Assembly (NCBI GenBank): GCA_033297075.1
Contig: MU858072.1
Coordinates: 124,001 to 188,000, forward strand
Direction: 5' to 3'
From: Rhypophila decipiens
Taxonomy: Eukaryota; Ascomycota; Sordariomycetes; Sordariales; Naviculisporaceae
Length of the DNA stretch: 64,000 bases
Below the pieces are notes generated by a model. It searched no databases. It was not told the DNA's origin and saw nothing but the letters and a program-made list of their open reading frames with translations. Shown one piece after another: positions 1 to 10,090 of this stretch (positions within the stretch are counted from its first letter, which is position 1; each line of letters begins with the position of its first letter). A program made the translations under genes and the position numbers.

Positions 1-465
1 GATTCCTCCGCGATGTGGCTCGTGCATGAGCTAGCATTCCCGTCCCCACATTACCAGCCACCCATTAAAATTGCTGCAAGCACTGAACGCGTCGCGAGCT
101 TCGCAACTTGGCGCGCAAATCAAAGGCCCCTTGCACTCCTTTACCAGCCCCCTCCGTTACCTTCATTGTTCAAATGCAAAGCATTCCTTTCAAACCCACC
201 TCGTCCTGGGTTTGTTTAATTTACTGTTCAGAACGTATCATTTTCCTCCCTCTTTCACAGCTGCTGCTACTTTTTATGATTTTTTAAAGAGCTTTAATTG
301 CATCCAGCCCGCCGCGCCGTTACACGACTCGGACTCGGTGTCTTGCCAACTTGCCATCAAACACCATTGGGATAGACCGCCCAATTCGCTCGCTCCTTCA
401 AGCTATCCGCCTCGTAACCAAGAAATCAGTTGCGTCCTGAGCGCCGCTACGGCTTAAAATACACA
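1..465. other. Upstream region of the CenH3 gene
   Basis: No gene is recognised here. The stretch is moderately pyrimidine-rich and ends at the CenH3 start codon. It probably holds the promoter and leader of that gene. The short open frames in it have no family resemblance. Confidence 0.4.
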
Positions 466-1037
466 ATGCCCCCAAAAGCAACCAAGCCGAACTTGAAGCC
501 GTTGAAGACAGGGACGAGCGCAAAGGAGGTCGCCCAAAGGAGGGCGTCTGGCGCTGTACAGCGTATGTCGAACCAAGCTCCCGGGCGCACCACAAAGGAC
601 TGGACGTGCTAACATCTCTTCAGCTGGCGACCCGACACCCATTGGCAAAAAAAGAAGATACAAACCGGGCACTCGCGCGTTGAGAGAAATCCGAAGATAT
701 CAATCAAGCACAGATCTTTTACTCCTAAAGCTTCCTTTCGCACGACTGGTCAGTCTTTCTCGTCAAATTTCCATGGATCCAACGCGACCGCGCTCTCGCT
801 TACACTTTAGAATAGGTCAAAGAAATAGGACAAAATATCCGCCCCCAGGACGATGAAATGCGCTGGCAATCGCATGCTCTGGCGGCATTACAAGAAGCTT
901 CCGAAGCTTTCCTGGTTCATTTATTCGAGGACACCAATCTCTGCGCGATCCATGCGAAACGGGTCACGATCATGCAAAAGGATATTCAGCTCGCGAGGAG
1001 GATACGAGGCGTATGGGGAGGTGCTGGGTGGATATGA
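466..1037 (+). CDS. cenH3: Centromeric histone H3 variant (CENP-A/CenH3)
   Basis: Three exons (466-562, 624-748, 816-1037) give 147 aa. The product replaces H3 in centromeric nucleosomes and marks the site of kinetochore assembly. The C-terminal histone fold is H3-like: the alpha-N segment reads [14 protein letters not shown], followed by [11 protein letters not shown] and the conserved [17 protein letters not shown] and [11 protein letters not shown] blocks. Two features say CENP-A and not H3. The N-tail of about 45 residues bears no resemblance to the canonical H3 tail. Loop 1 between REIGQ and WQS is 10 residues, against 7 in H3. The ATG at 466 is the only one giving this tail. Introns are 61 and 67 nt with GTATGT and GTCAGT donors. 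Canonical H3 is ruled out by the tail and loop 1. Regulation cannot be read from the sequence. Confidence 0.94.
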
Positions 1038-1932
1038 CACTGCCATTTTTAATTCAACGTTTGGGTCACGGCATGGCACATGCAAAAAGCGAATGTGGGA
1101 GTTTTGACGGGGGGGCATCAGAGAAGTGGTCCTTGGCCATTGGTGTGCCGCGTCTTTCCCTCACATCTCCCACACCTTGAGGAGTGAGCTCCGTGTTTTC
1201 CCTAATTTTATAATACCGTGTCCGGCACTTTGTTTCGCAAAGACCCCACGGGTGTAGGTTTTACTTGGGCAGGCGGATAAGGCGCATTGGTTTGGTCTGG
1301 TCGGTGGCGGCTAGCGAGGTTGCGGGCAGGAACGGCGTTACTAGGAGTTTGGGGATATCCGGATTTTGTTTCATTCACTTTCCCTTCAGTGGTACGGAGT
1401 ACGTTGTTATATATACGGGCATTCGTTGGATATTGCGAAAATTCAAAACATTAATAGCATCCCGACTCTGCAAAGAATAAGAGAGGCGCTTTTAACAAAA
1501 GTCATCCGATATTCGGCTCGAGGGTCGGGACTTTGCGGAGAAGCTCAAGCTCGCGATGAAATGTGAGAATTTGCGACGAATTTCAAGCTGGGTTGGAATC
1601 GAGTTTTACCAGCTCTGGTCTCCCTTTTCCAGGAACGAAATAAGGTAGGCATTAAAGATCTCACAGCTGATGCATACCCGTACCTGGGTAGAGGTACACT
1701 TTAAATCCCACCGGCCCAGAGCTTAGTACCTTTTCCATGCGGGTGACATCAGTTTTTTTTATCCCTCCATCACGAACTACCCCGCCAAAAGTCAAAAAGT
1801 CACCCCACCAAGCCAATTCCTCGTCACATCGTACAAAGGGAAAGTATAACTTCTCATAACCTCTTCACTCTTTTCCAGTCTTTTCATTTTATTTCATCAT
1901 CCTTCCTCCAAACCCTCCAAAATCGGGTAAAA
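1038..1932. other. Intergenic, cenH3 to ade13
   Basis: No gene is seen. The last 190 bases (about 1740-1930) are strongly pyrimidine-rich, as is typical of the leader of a well-expressed fungal gene, here adenylosuccinate lyase. Confidence 0.4.
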
Positions 1933-3744
1933 ATGTCTTCCTTCGACAGCTACCAGGTATGACATTATATCCTGAACAAGCACATATAAATCAAGGTTAC
2001 TGATGGCATACATAGACCCCCCTCAGCACGCGCTATGCGTCCAAAGAGATGATGGAGATCTTCTCGGCCCGGACGCGCCATTCGACCTGGCGACAGCTCT
2101 GGATCTGGCTGGCCGAGGCCGAGAAGGAGCTCGGGCTCAACATCTCGGACGAGGCCATTGACCAGATGCGCAGGCACGCCGTGGTCTCTGACGAGGCCTT
2201 CGAGGTGGCCAAAAACTACGAGGCCAAGTTCCGCCACGATGTCATGGCCCATGTCCACGCCTTTGGAGAGGACGCACCTGCTGCTGCTGGGTCTATCCAT
2301 CTGGGCGCTACGAGCTGCTATGTCACCGACAATGCCGACTTGATCTTCCTCCAGCGTGCGCTGGATTTGATCTTGCCCAAGATTGCCAAGGTCATTCAGA
2401 ACTTGAGGGACTTTGCGATCAAGTACAAGGATATGCCCGTGCTTGGTTTCACCCATTATCAGCCGGCCCAGCTGATTACTGTGGGCAAGAGGGCGGCTCA
2501 GTGGATTCAGGAATTGATGATGGACCTGGAGGATATCGAGACTGTCCGGGAGAGGCTCCAGTTCAGAGGTGCACAGGGCACCACTGGATCGCAAGCAACC
2601 TTCCTCGAGCTTTTCGAGGGCAACGCCGACAAGATTGTCGAGCTCAACAGGATCCTCTGCCAGAAGGCAGGGTTCCCTTCTGCGTATCCCATCTCGACGC
2701 AGACGTATACCCGTAAGGTCGACCTCCGTGTTGCTAACGCTGTGTGTGCCCTCGGTGCCACTGCTGAGCGCATCTGCGGTGATATTCGTCACTTGGCCAA
2801 CTTGAAGGAGATGGAGGAGCCCTTTGAGAAGAGCCAGATTGGCAGTTCCGCAATGGCCTACAAGAGAAACCCCATGAGGTGCGAGCGTATTACCGCCCTC
2901 GCTCGGAAACTTCGCGGCCTGCCAGCAAACTTTGCCAACACATTTTCCGCACAATGGTTTGAGAGAACGTAAGATGCCCCATTTCTCCCCTCAAGCAAAT
3001 TACTAGAGACTAACAACACTTCTTCACAGCCTTGATGACAGTCGGTTTTCACCTTCCCCTTGTTTTACTGATGGCCATGTCACTGATATTCATTTCCAGG
3101 CGCTATCCGTCGTATGGACATTCCTGAGATGGTAAGAAAAGACGACTCTAGTAGACACAGAGCTTCGCAGGATTACTAACAAGGCAAATAGTTCCTCCTT
3201 GCCGATTCTATCCTCCTTACGCTGGACAACGTCACAAATGGCCTTGTTCTCTATCCCAGCGTCATCCGATCAAGGATCGACCAAGAGCTCCCCTTCAGTA
3301 GGCCCACAATGTGTAACCCACCATACCATGTAGCACTGATTCTAACAAGGGCGTAGTGGCCACCGAGTCCATCCTGATGAAGCTAGCCAGCCACGGCGTC
3401 TCCAGGCAAGATGCCCACGAGGAGATTCGTGTATTGGTATGTCTCATCTCTTTCCTTCCTGTCCTGTACACAGAGTTTCTTTCACTAACAAAAAAACACA
3501 GTCCCACGAAGCAAGCGCAGTCGTCAAGCAACAAGGCGGCAGGAACGACCTCCTCGAGCGCGTCAAGAAGGCCGAGTTCTTCAAGCCCGTATGGAACGAT
3601 CTCGACAGCCTGGTCGACCCCAAGCTCTTCATCGGCAACTGCCCCAAGATCGTCGAGGATTACTGCAACGGCGAGGTTGCGGAGAAGTTGGAGAGATACA
3701 AAGAGGCTTTGGCTGGTGCTGCTACTGCTCAGCTTTCCATCTAG
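1933..3744 (+). CDS. ade13: Adenylosuccinate lyase
   Basis: Seven exons (1933-1956, 2016-2968, 3030-3040, 3100-3131, 3192-3297, 3357-3436, 3502-3744) encode 482 aa, the length of yeast Ade13. The cytosolic homotetramer splits SAICAR to AICAR and adenylosuccinate to AMP, releasing fumarate each time. It therefore acts twice in purine synthesis. The fumarase/aspartase signature [11 protein letters not shown] lies near residues 284-294. The block GFTHYQPAQ and the C-terminal reading [17 protein letters not shown] are family-typical. The third exon is only 11 nt, but it is required to keep the invariant LDDSAIRR block in frame. The start is fixed by an 8-codon first exon (MSSFDSYQ) joined in frame to [10 protein letters not shown] 329-aa frame on the opposite strand is a shadow of exon 2. 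Confidence 0.97.
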
Positions 3745-3904
3745 ATATTTGCCGTATCTAGTTGGGCGGTTAACCTGTGAGATATCTATCACGGCTTGAG
3801 TTGCATCAAGATGACAGGCAGGCAGGACATGTCGTATCTGGGTAGATACGAGTAAGTAGTATACAGGCTAGGCTGCCTGGTTGGTTGGTAGACAAAAAGT
3901 CATG

Positions 3905-3909
3905 AAAAA
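3905..3909 (-). terminator. Pol III T-tract downstream of the tRNA-like gene
   Basis: A run of five A on the plus strand reads TTTTT on the minus strand, a few bases beyond the 3' end of the tRNA-like gene. This matches the RNA polymerase III termination signal. Confidence 0.55.
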
Positions 3910-3913
3910 GATA

Positions 3914-4019
3914 TGCCCCCGAGCGGATATCGAACCGCTGACCTGCTGATAATTTCGCTGAAAACAAACGCTGTGTGAAATCCAACGCTCCCGCGCTCTG
4001 ACCACTGAGCTACGGGGGC
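3914..4019 (-). tRNA. Atypical intron- or insert-bearing tRNA-like gene, identity uncertain
   Basis: Read on the minus strand, the 106-nt unit opens with GCCCCCG and closes with CGGGGGC plus discriminator A, a perfect 7-bp acceptor stem. The A box TAGCTCAGTGG with D-stem GCTC/GAGC is canonical. The T arm is AGCGG...CCGCT with the GGTTCGA element of the B box, but its loop is 8 nt and not 7. A T5 terminator follows. The middle 60-odd nt do not fold into a standard anticodon arm. The best fit is CGTTG/CAGCG around ATTTCAC, which would give anticodon UUC (Glu), with a G-A mismatch and a long insert before the T arm. It may be a real tRNA with an unusual intron, or a tRNA-derived pseudogene. A 5'-half relative lies at 60.4 kb. 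Confidence 0.55.
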
Positions 4020-4822
4020 TTTTTTGGCGTTTTGGTACCAGGGGTATGTTGGAACTCATCTACATGCCCTCTTTGTGGGAGGATAGAAGGGAAAGAAGGT
4101 TTCGTGAATACCTACCGAGAGGTCCGGTCTTTTATGGGGAGATGAGATGGGCTTGCTCGGTGGCTGAACTTGAGACTTTGACGACGACGGGATTGCAGGA
4201 TGTCCTCCCCTTTGAGCAGCTTGATGATACTATTCCGTTGTGAGAAGTGAATAAGTGAATGAGTGAGCGAGCCAATTTCTCTTGCCATATATATATCTCT
4301 CGTCGTTAGTGACAGACAGACAGTTCCATGTTTGTCAGGCTGTCTGTCACTGTGTGGGTAGGTACTTATTGTCTTGAACTAAACAGGGGCTGGGGGTATC
4401 ACACGAGGTGAGAGTTCAATAACCTGATGTTCCTGTCTAGTATTTCATGGATGTTGTCGAGGTATGTCTAGGTATTCGACTAAACAAGGAATGATAAAGG
4501 AATGATATCTCTAGACAGGACTTTGCTCATGTATTGCAGCACGTGAAGACTGCTCTGCTCGGTATGTGTATAGATGTGCGCGACACTTTAGCCCGTCTCA
4601 TTTATTCATGGACTGACTGACTGACTGGGCTGGTGTTCTTTTATATGTGCAAGTTCAACGAGAAAGTCAGAGTTGGGCTCGGGTCGATCATCAGGCAGGA
4701 GGTTGGCGAGGTGGCTGGCGAGCGGCTCCATCAGCTGGTGTGGATTCTCCGTCACAAGGCAGTGAGTGAGTCAGTCAGGCAGGACCGCAGATTCATAAGG
4801 TTTACATTGGGCGTAAGTGTTT
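4020..4822. other. Intergenic between the two tRNA genes
   Basis: No protein gene is recognised. It contains a short inverted repeat (see 4309-4350) and several runs of GAGT/GACT-type short tandem repeats, such as those near 4250-4265, 4610-4630 and 4760-4780. Confidence 0.4.
4309..4350. repeat. Short inverted repeat (hairpin)
   Basis: GTGACAGACAG at 4309-4319 is answered by its exact reverse complement at 4340-4350, giving an 11-bp stem with a loop of about 20 nt. The left arm is itself part of a (GACA)n run, so the hairpin may only reflect simple-sequence expansion. Confidence 0.5.
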
Positions 4823-4945
4823 GACAAGATGGCCGAGGGGTTTAAGGCGCCAGACTTAAGATCAATAATTTCTCTTCCTCCTTAAAAGGAAGAATCTTTA
4901 CTTCTGGTATCGAAAGATGCGTGGGTTCGAATCCCGCTCTTGTCA
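4823..4945 (+). tRNA. tRNA-Leu (anticodon UAA) with intron
   Basis: A type II tRNA. The acceptor stem GACAAGA/TCTTGTC is perfect (7 bp), with discriminator A at 4945. The anticodon stem CCAGA/TCTGG encloses loop CTTAAG with anticodon TAA at 4857-4859. A 41-nt intron (4861-4901) sits one base 3' of the anticodon, the standard nuclear position. The long variable arm (ATC-GAAA-GAT) and T arm GTGGG-TTCGAAT-CCCGC follow. The length and the variable arm are those of eukaryotic tRNA-Leu. It decodes UUA codons. Only a weak T-rich stretch follows it. Confidence 0.93.
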
Positions 4946-5430
4946 TTTATTTATATATCTTGCTTGTTTACCAGCAATTTGCTTTTTCTTTTTTGTGGTG
5001 ATTTCAACCCATTAACCAAACCTCTTAATCACATGAGTGAGTGAGTGGTTGGCGCTTTTTCTGGCGATTGTCAGTTACAGTTTGTTCATCTCCCCAACCC
5101 CTTTTTGATTCTCGAGTTTTGTTTGTTTATTTAGTCTATGCGGCTCATTCTATTTACGAATCCGTTCACTCAGCCCAATGTAAACACATGCACCCCGTTG
5201 AACGACAACCCCCAAAAGGCATCGTCTATTCATTCAAACTGCTATTTGCATCGTCTCGTCTCGTCTAGTCATGCCATGATCATATCTAAGCCAACCAGGT
5301 ATGCAAGGGATTTTGTGCGTTGTGTGTGTATGTGTATAAGACGAGCTCTTCGTCAGAGCTACAGATGCAAAGGAAGCCAAAAACAAAGGAAAGTGATACA
5401 ACCAAAACAAACAACCCCTAGGGGAACCAA
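4946..5430. other. Intergenic after tRNA-Leu
   Basis: No gene is recognised. The region is T-rich just after the tRNA, then mixed, and it leads into the duplicated 3' end of the patatin gene. Confidence 0.35.
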
Positions 5431-5852
5431 TCTGATGATGCAAGCCACCCACAAACAGCTCCCGTTGAGTAGAATGAATATGATCCAAACCGCCATGCAC
5501 ATAGAACTTAGGAAAAAGAAAAAAGAAAGTATCACACCACAACCAGCCACCTCAAGTCCAATCACTCACTCAATACAGGGCTCCTCACATCCTTCTCCCC
5601 ATCTCTCTCGTCCTCTCCACGGTAGAAAACAACCCAGCGGACGTAACCATTCTGATGATACAAGCCACACCAAAACATCTCTATCCAAACCGCCATGCAC
5701 ACACACATAAACATAGGAAATACAAAACGAAAGTATCACACCAAAAACACAGCACTACTCAATAGAGGCCCCCACGTCCTCCCCATCTCTATCGTCCCCC
5801 TCCACGGTAGGAACCAACCCAGCGGGGGTAGCAATCCTCCCCATCTTTTCCA
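5431..5852. repeat. Degenerate tandem duplication of the 3' end of the patatin-type lipase gene
   Basis: Two copies lie side by side: copy 1 about 5431-5650 and copy 2 about 5651-5852. Shared landmarks in order are TCTGATGATxCAAGCCAC, ATCCAAACCGCCATGCAC, GAAAGTATCACACCA, CTCACTCAATACAGGGC against CTACTCAATAGAGGCC, and TCCACGGTAG followed by AACCCAGCGG. Copy 2 includes the stop codon and last codons of the lipase gene (minus strand). Copy 1 is a decayed, non-coding version downstream of the gene. Confidence 0.75.
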
Positions 5853-8484
5853 AGTCACTCACTCCCCCATCATCACTGACCTCGGCACCATCAATCAATC
5901 CCTCTTCCTCTCCCCGCCTCGCGCTGCCCCGTCTCCTCGGCTCCGCCCGTCCACCAAACGAAGAAGTCGAAGCCGAGCTCGTCCAAGAGCCCCCTCCAAG
6001 CCCACTATCCTTCGCCAGATCCTCATGCTCGTGCTCCCCCTCAGTAACCGAAAACTCGCCCTCCTCCTCAGTCGTAACACTACCACCCATATTCAACCCC
6101 TCAGTCCTTATCAACAACCCCCGAATATCATCTTCACTGAGTATACTCTCTATACTTCCCCGTCTATCCCTCCCTCCTTCACCGGCAGCCCCAAGTCCAT
6201 GTCCATACCTAGAAACCCTGGTCGCCCTCCTGCCCGCCTCAGCAAGCCTCTCCACTTTGAGTCTATTCGAGATAAACTTGATTTTGGGAAAAGCACTATG
6301 CTGACCCTCGTGAATCATCCGTGCCAGTCTCGCCGGGTCGGGATCATCCAGGATATGTATAAAATCGCTGGGGAACTTGCATTTAGGCCAGATGGTCACC
6401 GTCCCGCCGAAAGTCTGTAGCCATAATTGTGACCAGTCTTGTCCTAATGGTCGGGGTAAGAGTTCAAGCTGGCGTAAGACGCGGAGCCACTTTGTCAAGT
6501 CGAGCTTGATATATTGCTCTGTTGCTGAGCCGAGGTATCCGCCCCGCCAGCCGCGCCCTTTGCGATGTGTGACGGGTTGCCCGACTGATCCTCGCGATGA
6601 GAAGAAGAATAAGTTGATATGCGGGTTTACCTGGCTGACGATGGTGAAATTTACGTTGAAGTGTAGGTTTAGTGCCTTGATGGGGATGTCTGTTCGTAAA
6701 GAGCCGTCTTTCCATTTGTGACCGAATGAATAAGGGACGAGCTGCCCACTGCGAGTCTTCATCATCAACACGACTGGATTGAGGATTCCGGGGACTGCGG
6801 CAGAGGCAATAACCGCGGACCAAATGACACAGTCCGGGCTGGTGAGGTAGTTGCACAATATGGTGGGAGAGTGCGGGTCAGACGGGACACAGCTGACGTT
6901 CAAGATGCGCCCTGTCCGCTCGTACGCCTCGCGGAATGTCATGCTCCCGTGCGTCCACCAGGAACACTGTTTCGCCCAGTCGATCGAGTCGAAGCGCGCG
7001 CCAGTCTTCCACCATCGCCTGAACCATACACTGATGGGCTCGCGGCAGGCGGTTATGTGGTGCGCTAGGGAGGGTACGAGGAGTTGTTTGAGTTCGTCGT
7101 TGGTGCGGGTTGCTACCAGCGCTGCTACGAGGGCACCCCCGCTCGTGCCGGTTATGATGTCTGGAAGGCAATCTTCATCGAGGAGGGCCTTGACGACGCC
7201 AAAGTGGTAGTATGCAAATGTTGCGCCGCCAGAGAGACAGAGGGCTGTGCGGCCATAGTTGGCGCAGATGCCTTTGAAGAGGACCCGTTTCTCGTCCTGG
7301 GTGAGTTGTTTGGTGTCGATTAGGAACTTGGTACTTTTCTCGACTGTGTGTGACGAGCAAACGTGTCAGCCGCTGTTCTGTACCTGCCAGTGGTTACAGG
7401 GGGAGGAGGAAGAAGTCATACCTTCATCAACATAATTCTGAACCAGATTCTTGGTGCCGTAGTACGTCTGGCTGTACAGCCTCGGATTCTCAACACCAAC
7501 AAAGTTATTCTTGACACATCCCTCGATCAACAGCTTGAGGTCATCAACCGGCCTCCTCTTGTCCGTATCCCAGGCTCCAGCCTCACCCGCTTCCGCTTCT
7601 TCCTTCTCCGCCCGCTCGCGACACTTCCTCAACTGATCCCACACCCTCCTCACAGTCGGACTATCATAATACGCAAACTCGTTCTCCTCCTTCCACTTTT
7701 CATTCCCAAAGAAGGCATCCATCTGCCGCGCAGCAACCACCCAGTCTTTATAGCTCCCCGTCGCGCGCATCGCCCTCCTAAGACGCTCTCTCTTTCCGCG
7801 CCAGGCGATGCACTGCTCATACAGGTAGATATACGTCCGTGTAGCCAAATACGCAATCGACAATCCCACAAGCCAAGCGCCCACAATCAACAAGAACGGC
7901 CACTTGAGCAGACTATACAAGTACCCCTCTCTCGTCTCGTCTTTGGACCGTGTACCGATGATGTTTTTCAGGGGCCCGCTAATTTTGGACGCAGCTGCTA
8001 CTCGCCTTTTTCGTTTCTTGTTGCCAATACTATCCTTCTTGCGCAAAAGCCGTTTGTTGTCCTTCTCCTTGGTACCGTTACCATTCCCCAGCACCTTCTC
8101 ATGCACAGGCGCCCAATCATTCTGCGCAGAGATGAACATTTTGCTGCTGGCTGTACTGCCTGATCTGGCAAATGAAGACGGTGTATCTCCGTCGCCCGCA
8201 CCAAAGCCCATGCTGTTCTCCCGGCTGACGCCCGCGCTGCCCCAGGGGTTCGGACTGCCGAGGCGCATGGACTGGTTGATATCCTCGCCATTGGGGGACT
8301 GGATCGGGTCAGGGGCCGCAAGGGCCTGGATGAAGGCGTCGAGGTCTTCGGGCGGGAGAAAGTTGGTGTCTGCGTCGGGGAGTCGGGTGTAGTCGAAGGC
8401 TTCGGGAGGGAATCCGTAGTTTCGCGCTGGTACGCTGTAGATGGGCGGTGACGTTGCCGCCTTTTTCTCGTCTGGGCCTCCCAT
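5755..8484 (-). CDS. Patatin-type phospholipase / triacylglycerol lipase, membrane-anchored
   Basis: Two exons (8484-7422, 7343-5755) separated by a 78-nt intron encode 883 aa. A patatin domain starts near residue 385. The oxyanion block is LSGGATFAYYHFGV, the nucleophile elbow GTSGG has Ser422, and the catalytic dyad Asp567 sits in KDG. One hydrophobic segment (about residues 195-220) precedes it, followed by a charged region rich in Arg and Glu. The layout is that of fungal Tgl3/4/5-like lipases, which hydrolyse triacylglycerol or lysophospholipids at lipid droplets or ER. The first 180 residues and the last 200 are low-complexity and probably disordered. The start is the ATG giving MGGPDEKK. 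The C-terminal coding end is duplicated downstream. Exact substrate cannot be read from sequence. Confidence 0.9.
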
Positions 8485-9666
8485 CTTTTATTCCCTTCTG
8501 GTCGTTTGCGATGTTCGTTTTACGGAAAGTGCTGTTGAAGCGGTAGCATGATATCGTTGCTAGTTGGAGGTTCCAGTCCGGGATATGACCAGCTGCAAGC
8601 TCAGCGTGTGACGTGAACAGGTTAAACGGTCTGAAATAAAGATTAAGAAGGTCCAAAAGTGGAAAAACAAGACGTCTGTAAATTGTTGGGATAATTCCTT
8701 TGGGGGAGGTTATCTAGCCGTTGGCCACTGGTGTCGAAACGTGATGCCTCTATCTTCTAGCCTGTCGCATGTTTAATCGCGTGTTTCGGTGGCTCTCGAT
8801 GACGGTACGGAGTATGGAGGATCCACTCAGAATCCGGAAGAAAGCTCCTCGGGATTCGGAACCGTTTACCAGGATTGTATGGTAGGTAGGCAAGACTGCT
8901 AAAAGCATATGATACGTCCCATTTACACAAGCGATAGACGGTGTACCGGTAAGGTTCACATGTGCGTCTCTTCTCCGTGTTGCTGCGACAGTACGACAAG
9001 AAGAAGCGCAGTGGGAGAGATCGATCGCCGGTGGAATGACGTCGATACCGCTCAGCGGATATCCGCACGGGGGGTCCACTGAGTGGCGCCTCGAGGGTTC
9101 AAGCCGAGGCGATTCCTATTTGTACAGTACGTGTAAACATCACCAATGCGTACGTGATATGTCTAGGTTTCCCTCCCAAAAGACATCAGGCATCGAATGA
9201 TGGCGAGAAATAGAAGTTTCCAGTTGAGGGCAAAAGAGATATCAAGCCAAAAAAATCTTTGTGCTTTTACTTATTCCCTTTCCACGTGTACTTTGTCATG
9301 TGCGTTTACCCCTTACTATTTGTCGAGGTTCCTTTATGGACGGCATGACATCTTAGGTATTCCGTCCTTTGACCTTTGTGATTAACTGATTCAATTATAG
9401 CTCTCAACGGTCGCAAGTCAGACATTGTTACGGGCTGATTAGCCCACTTGAAAGATAATGACTGCAAGTAACAGATGCGTCGGGTCCAGGAAGCTCCCAT
9501 ACTGAAACATAATGATCACATCTACTCGGCACGTTGACACGGATCGGATGCTGAAAGCAACGCCTGATGGATAGTAAAGAAATCCATGCGTACATTATTA
9601 CTAGCCCATATGTTACACTGCGACGAACATCCATTTACACGTATGAGGCCCTGAACCGAAAATGAA
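8485..9666. other. Intergenic, upstream of the lipase gene
   Basis: No gene is recognised. The first few hundred bases probably carry the lipase promoter. Short open frames near 8750-9080 have no family resemblance. The right edge is bounded by a terminal-inverted-repeat element. Confidence 0.35.
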
Positions 9667-9884
9667 GGCGCCTAATATACAGGCACCAGTCTTCTTATAT
9701 ACTGGCACTACTCTTGTAGAATAGATGTCTTGATTAGCTGGAATAAATGCCTTGACTGGCTGGAATAAATAGCTTAACTAGCTAGAATAAATACCTTGAC
9801 TAGCTCGAATAAATGCCTCTGGTATGGAAAGTCAAATTGGACTGGTGCCTGTGTACGAGTAATGGTGCCTGTATATTAGGCGCC
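9667..9884. mobile_element. Non-autonomous TIR element (MITE-like), 218 bp
   Basis: The first 21 bases (9667-9687, beginning GGCGCCTAATATACAGG) are repeated as a perfect inverted copy at 9864-9884. A second inverted pair lies inside: AGGCACCAGT at 9681-9690 and ACTGGTGCCT at 9841-9850. There is no coding capacity. The centre is a 22-bp minisatellite. Flanks are A-rich on both sides and no convincing target-site duplication can be called. The superfamily is therefore not assigned. Size, perfect TIRs and lack of ORF fit a MITE. Confidence 0.7.
9719..9822 (+). repeat. 22-bp minisatellite inside the TIR element
   Basis: Four full units and one partial unit with a 22-bp period start at 9719, 9741, 9763, 9785 and 9807. 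The consensus begins GAATAAATGCCTTGACTAGC. Units differ at a few positions, so the array is not recent. Confidence 0.85.
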
Positions 9885-10020
9885 AAAAAAAATATGCAGT
9901 ACACGTTTGGAAGCCATCAAAAGGATCTAAACAACGTTGAATAACACAAGATATATCCCTCCACACCACTACCTAGAGCCGTTCGCCTCATTAATTATAC
10001 GCCTTGAACCAAAATAAAAT

Positions 10021-10090
10021 ATGCCTTTAGATGTGTTGCGATAGGCCCGCGGCCCAGTATAGTTATGCCTCTAGACGTATTGTGAGAGCC
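10021..10090. repeat. Possible decayed copy of the SAR1 3' end
   Basis: The stretch 10021-10047 resembles 10065-10090, which holds the last codons and stop of SAR1. About 20 of 26 positions match, at a 44-bp offset. This is weak but repeats the pattern seen at the lipase 3' end. Confidence 0.35.

Noticed and set aside
1965..2954. 329-codon open frame on the minus strand over adenylosuccinate lyase
   Set aside because: It mirrors the conserved ADE13 exon 2 and has no family resemblance of its own.
4946..4960. Pol III terminator after tRNA-Leu
   Set aside because: Only T runs of three are present just after the gene, too short to call a terminator.
5695..6420. 241-codon plus-strand open frame over the lipase 3' end
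   Set aside because: It lies opposite the low-complexity C-terminal tail of the lipase. Its Pro/Ser/Thr-rich content is explained by that strand.
7363..8163. 266-codon plus-strand open frame opposite the lipase gene
   Set aside because: It is a shadow of the lipase coding strand, with Pro/Arg/Ser-rich sequence typical of antisense frames in GC-rich genes.
9640..9900. Target-site duplication around the TIR element
   Set aside because: The flanks are both A-rich but do not match beyond what is expected by chance, so no duplication or superfamily was called.
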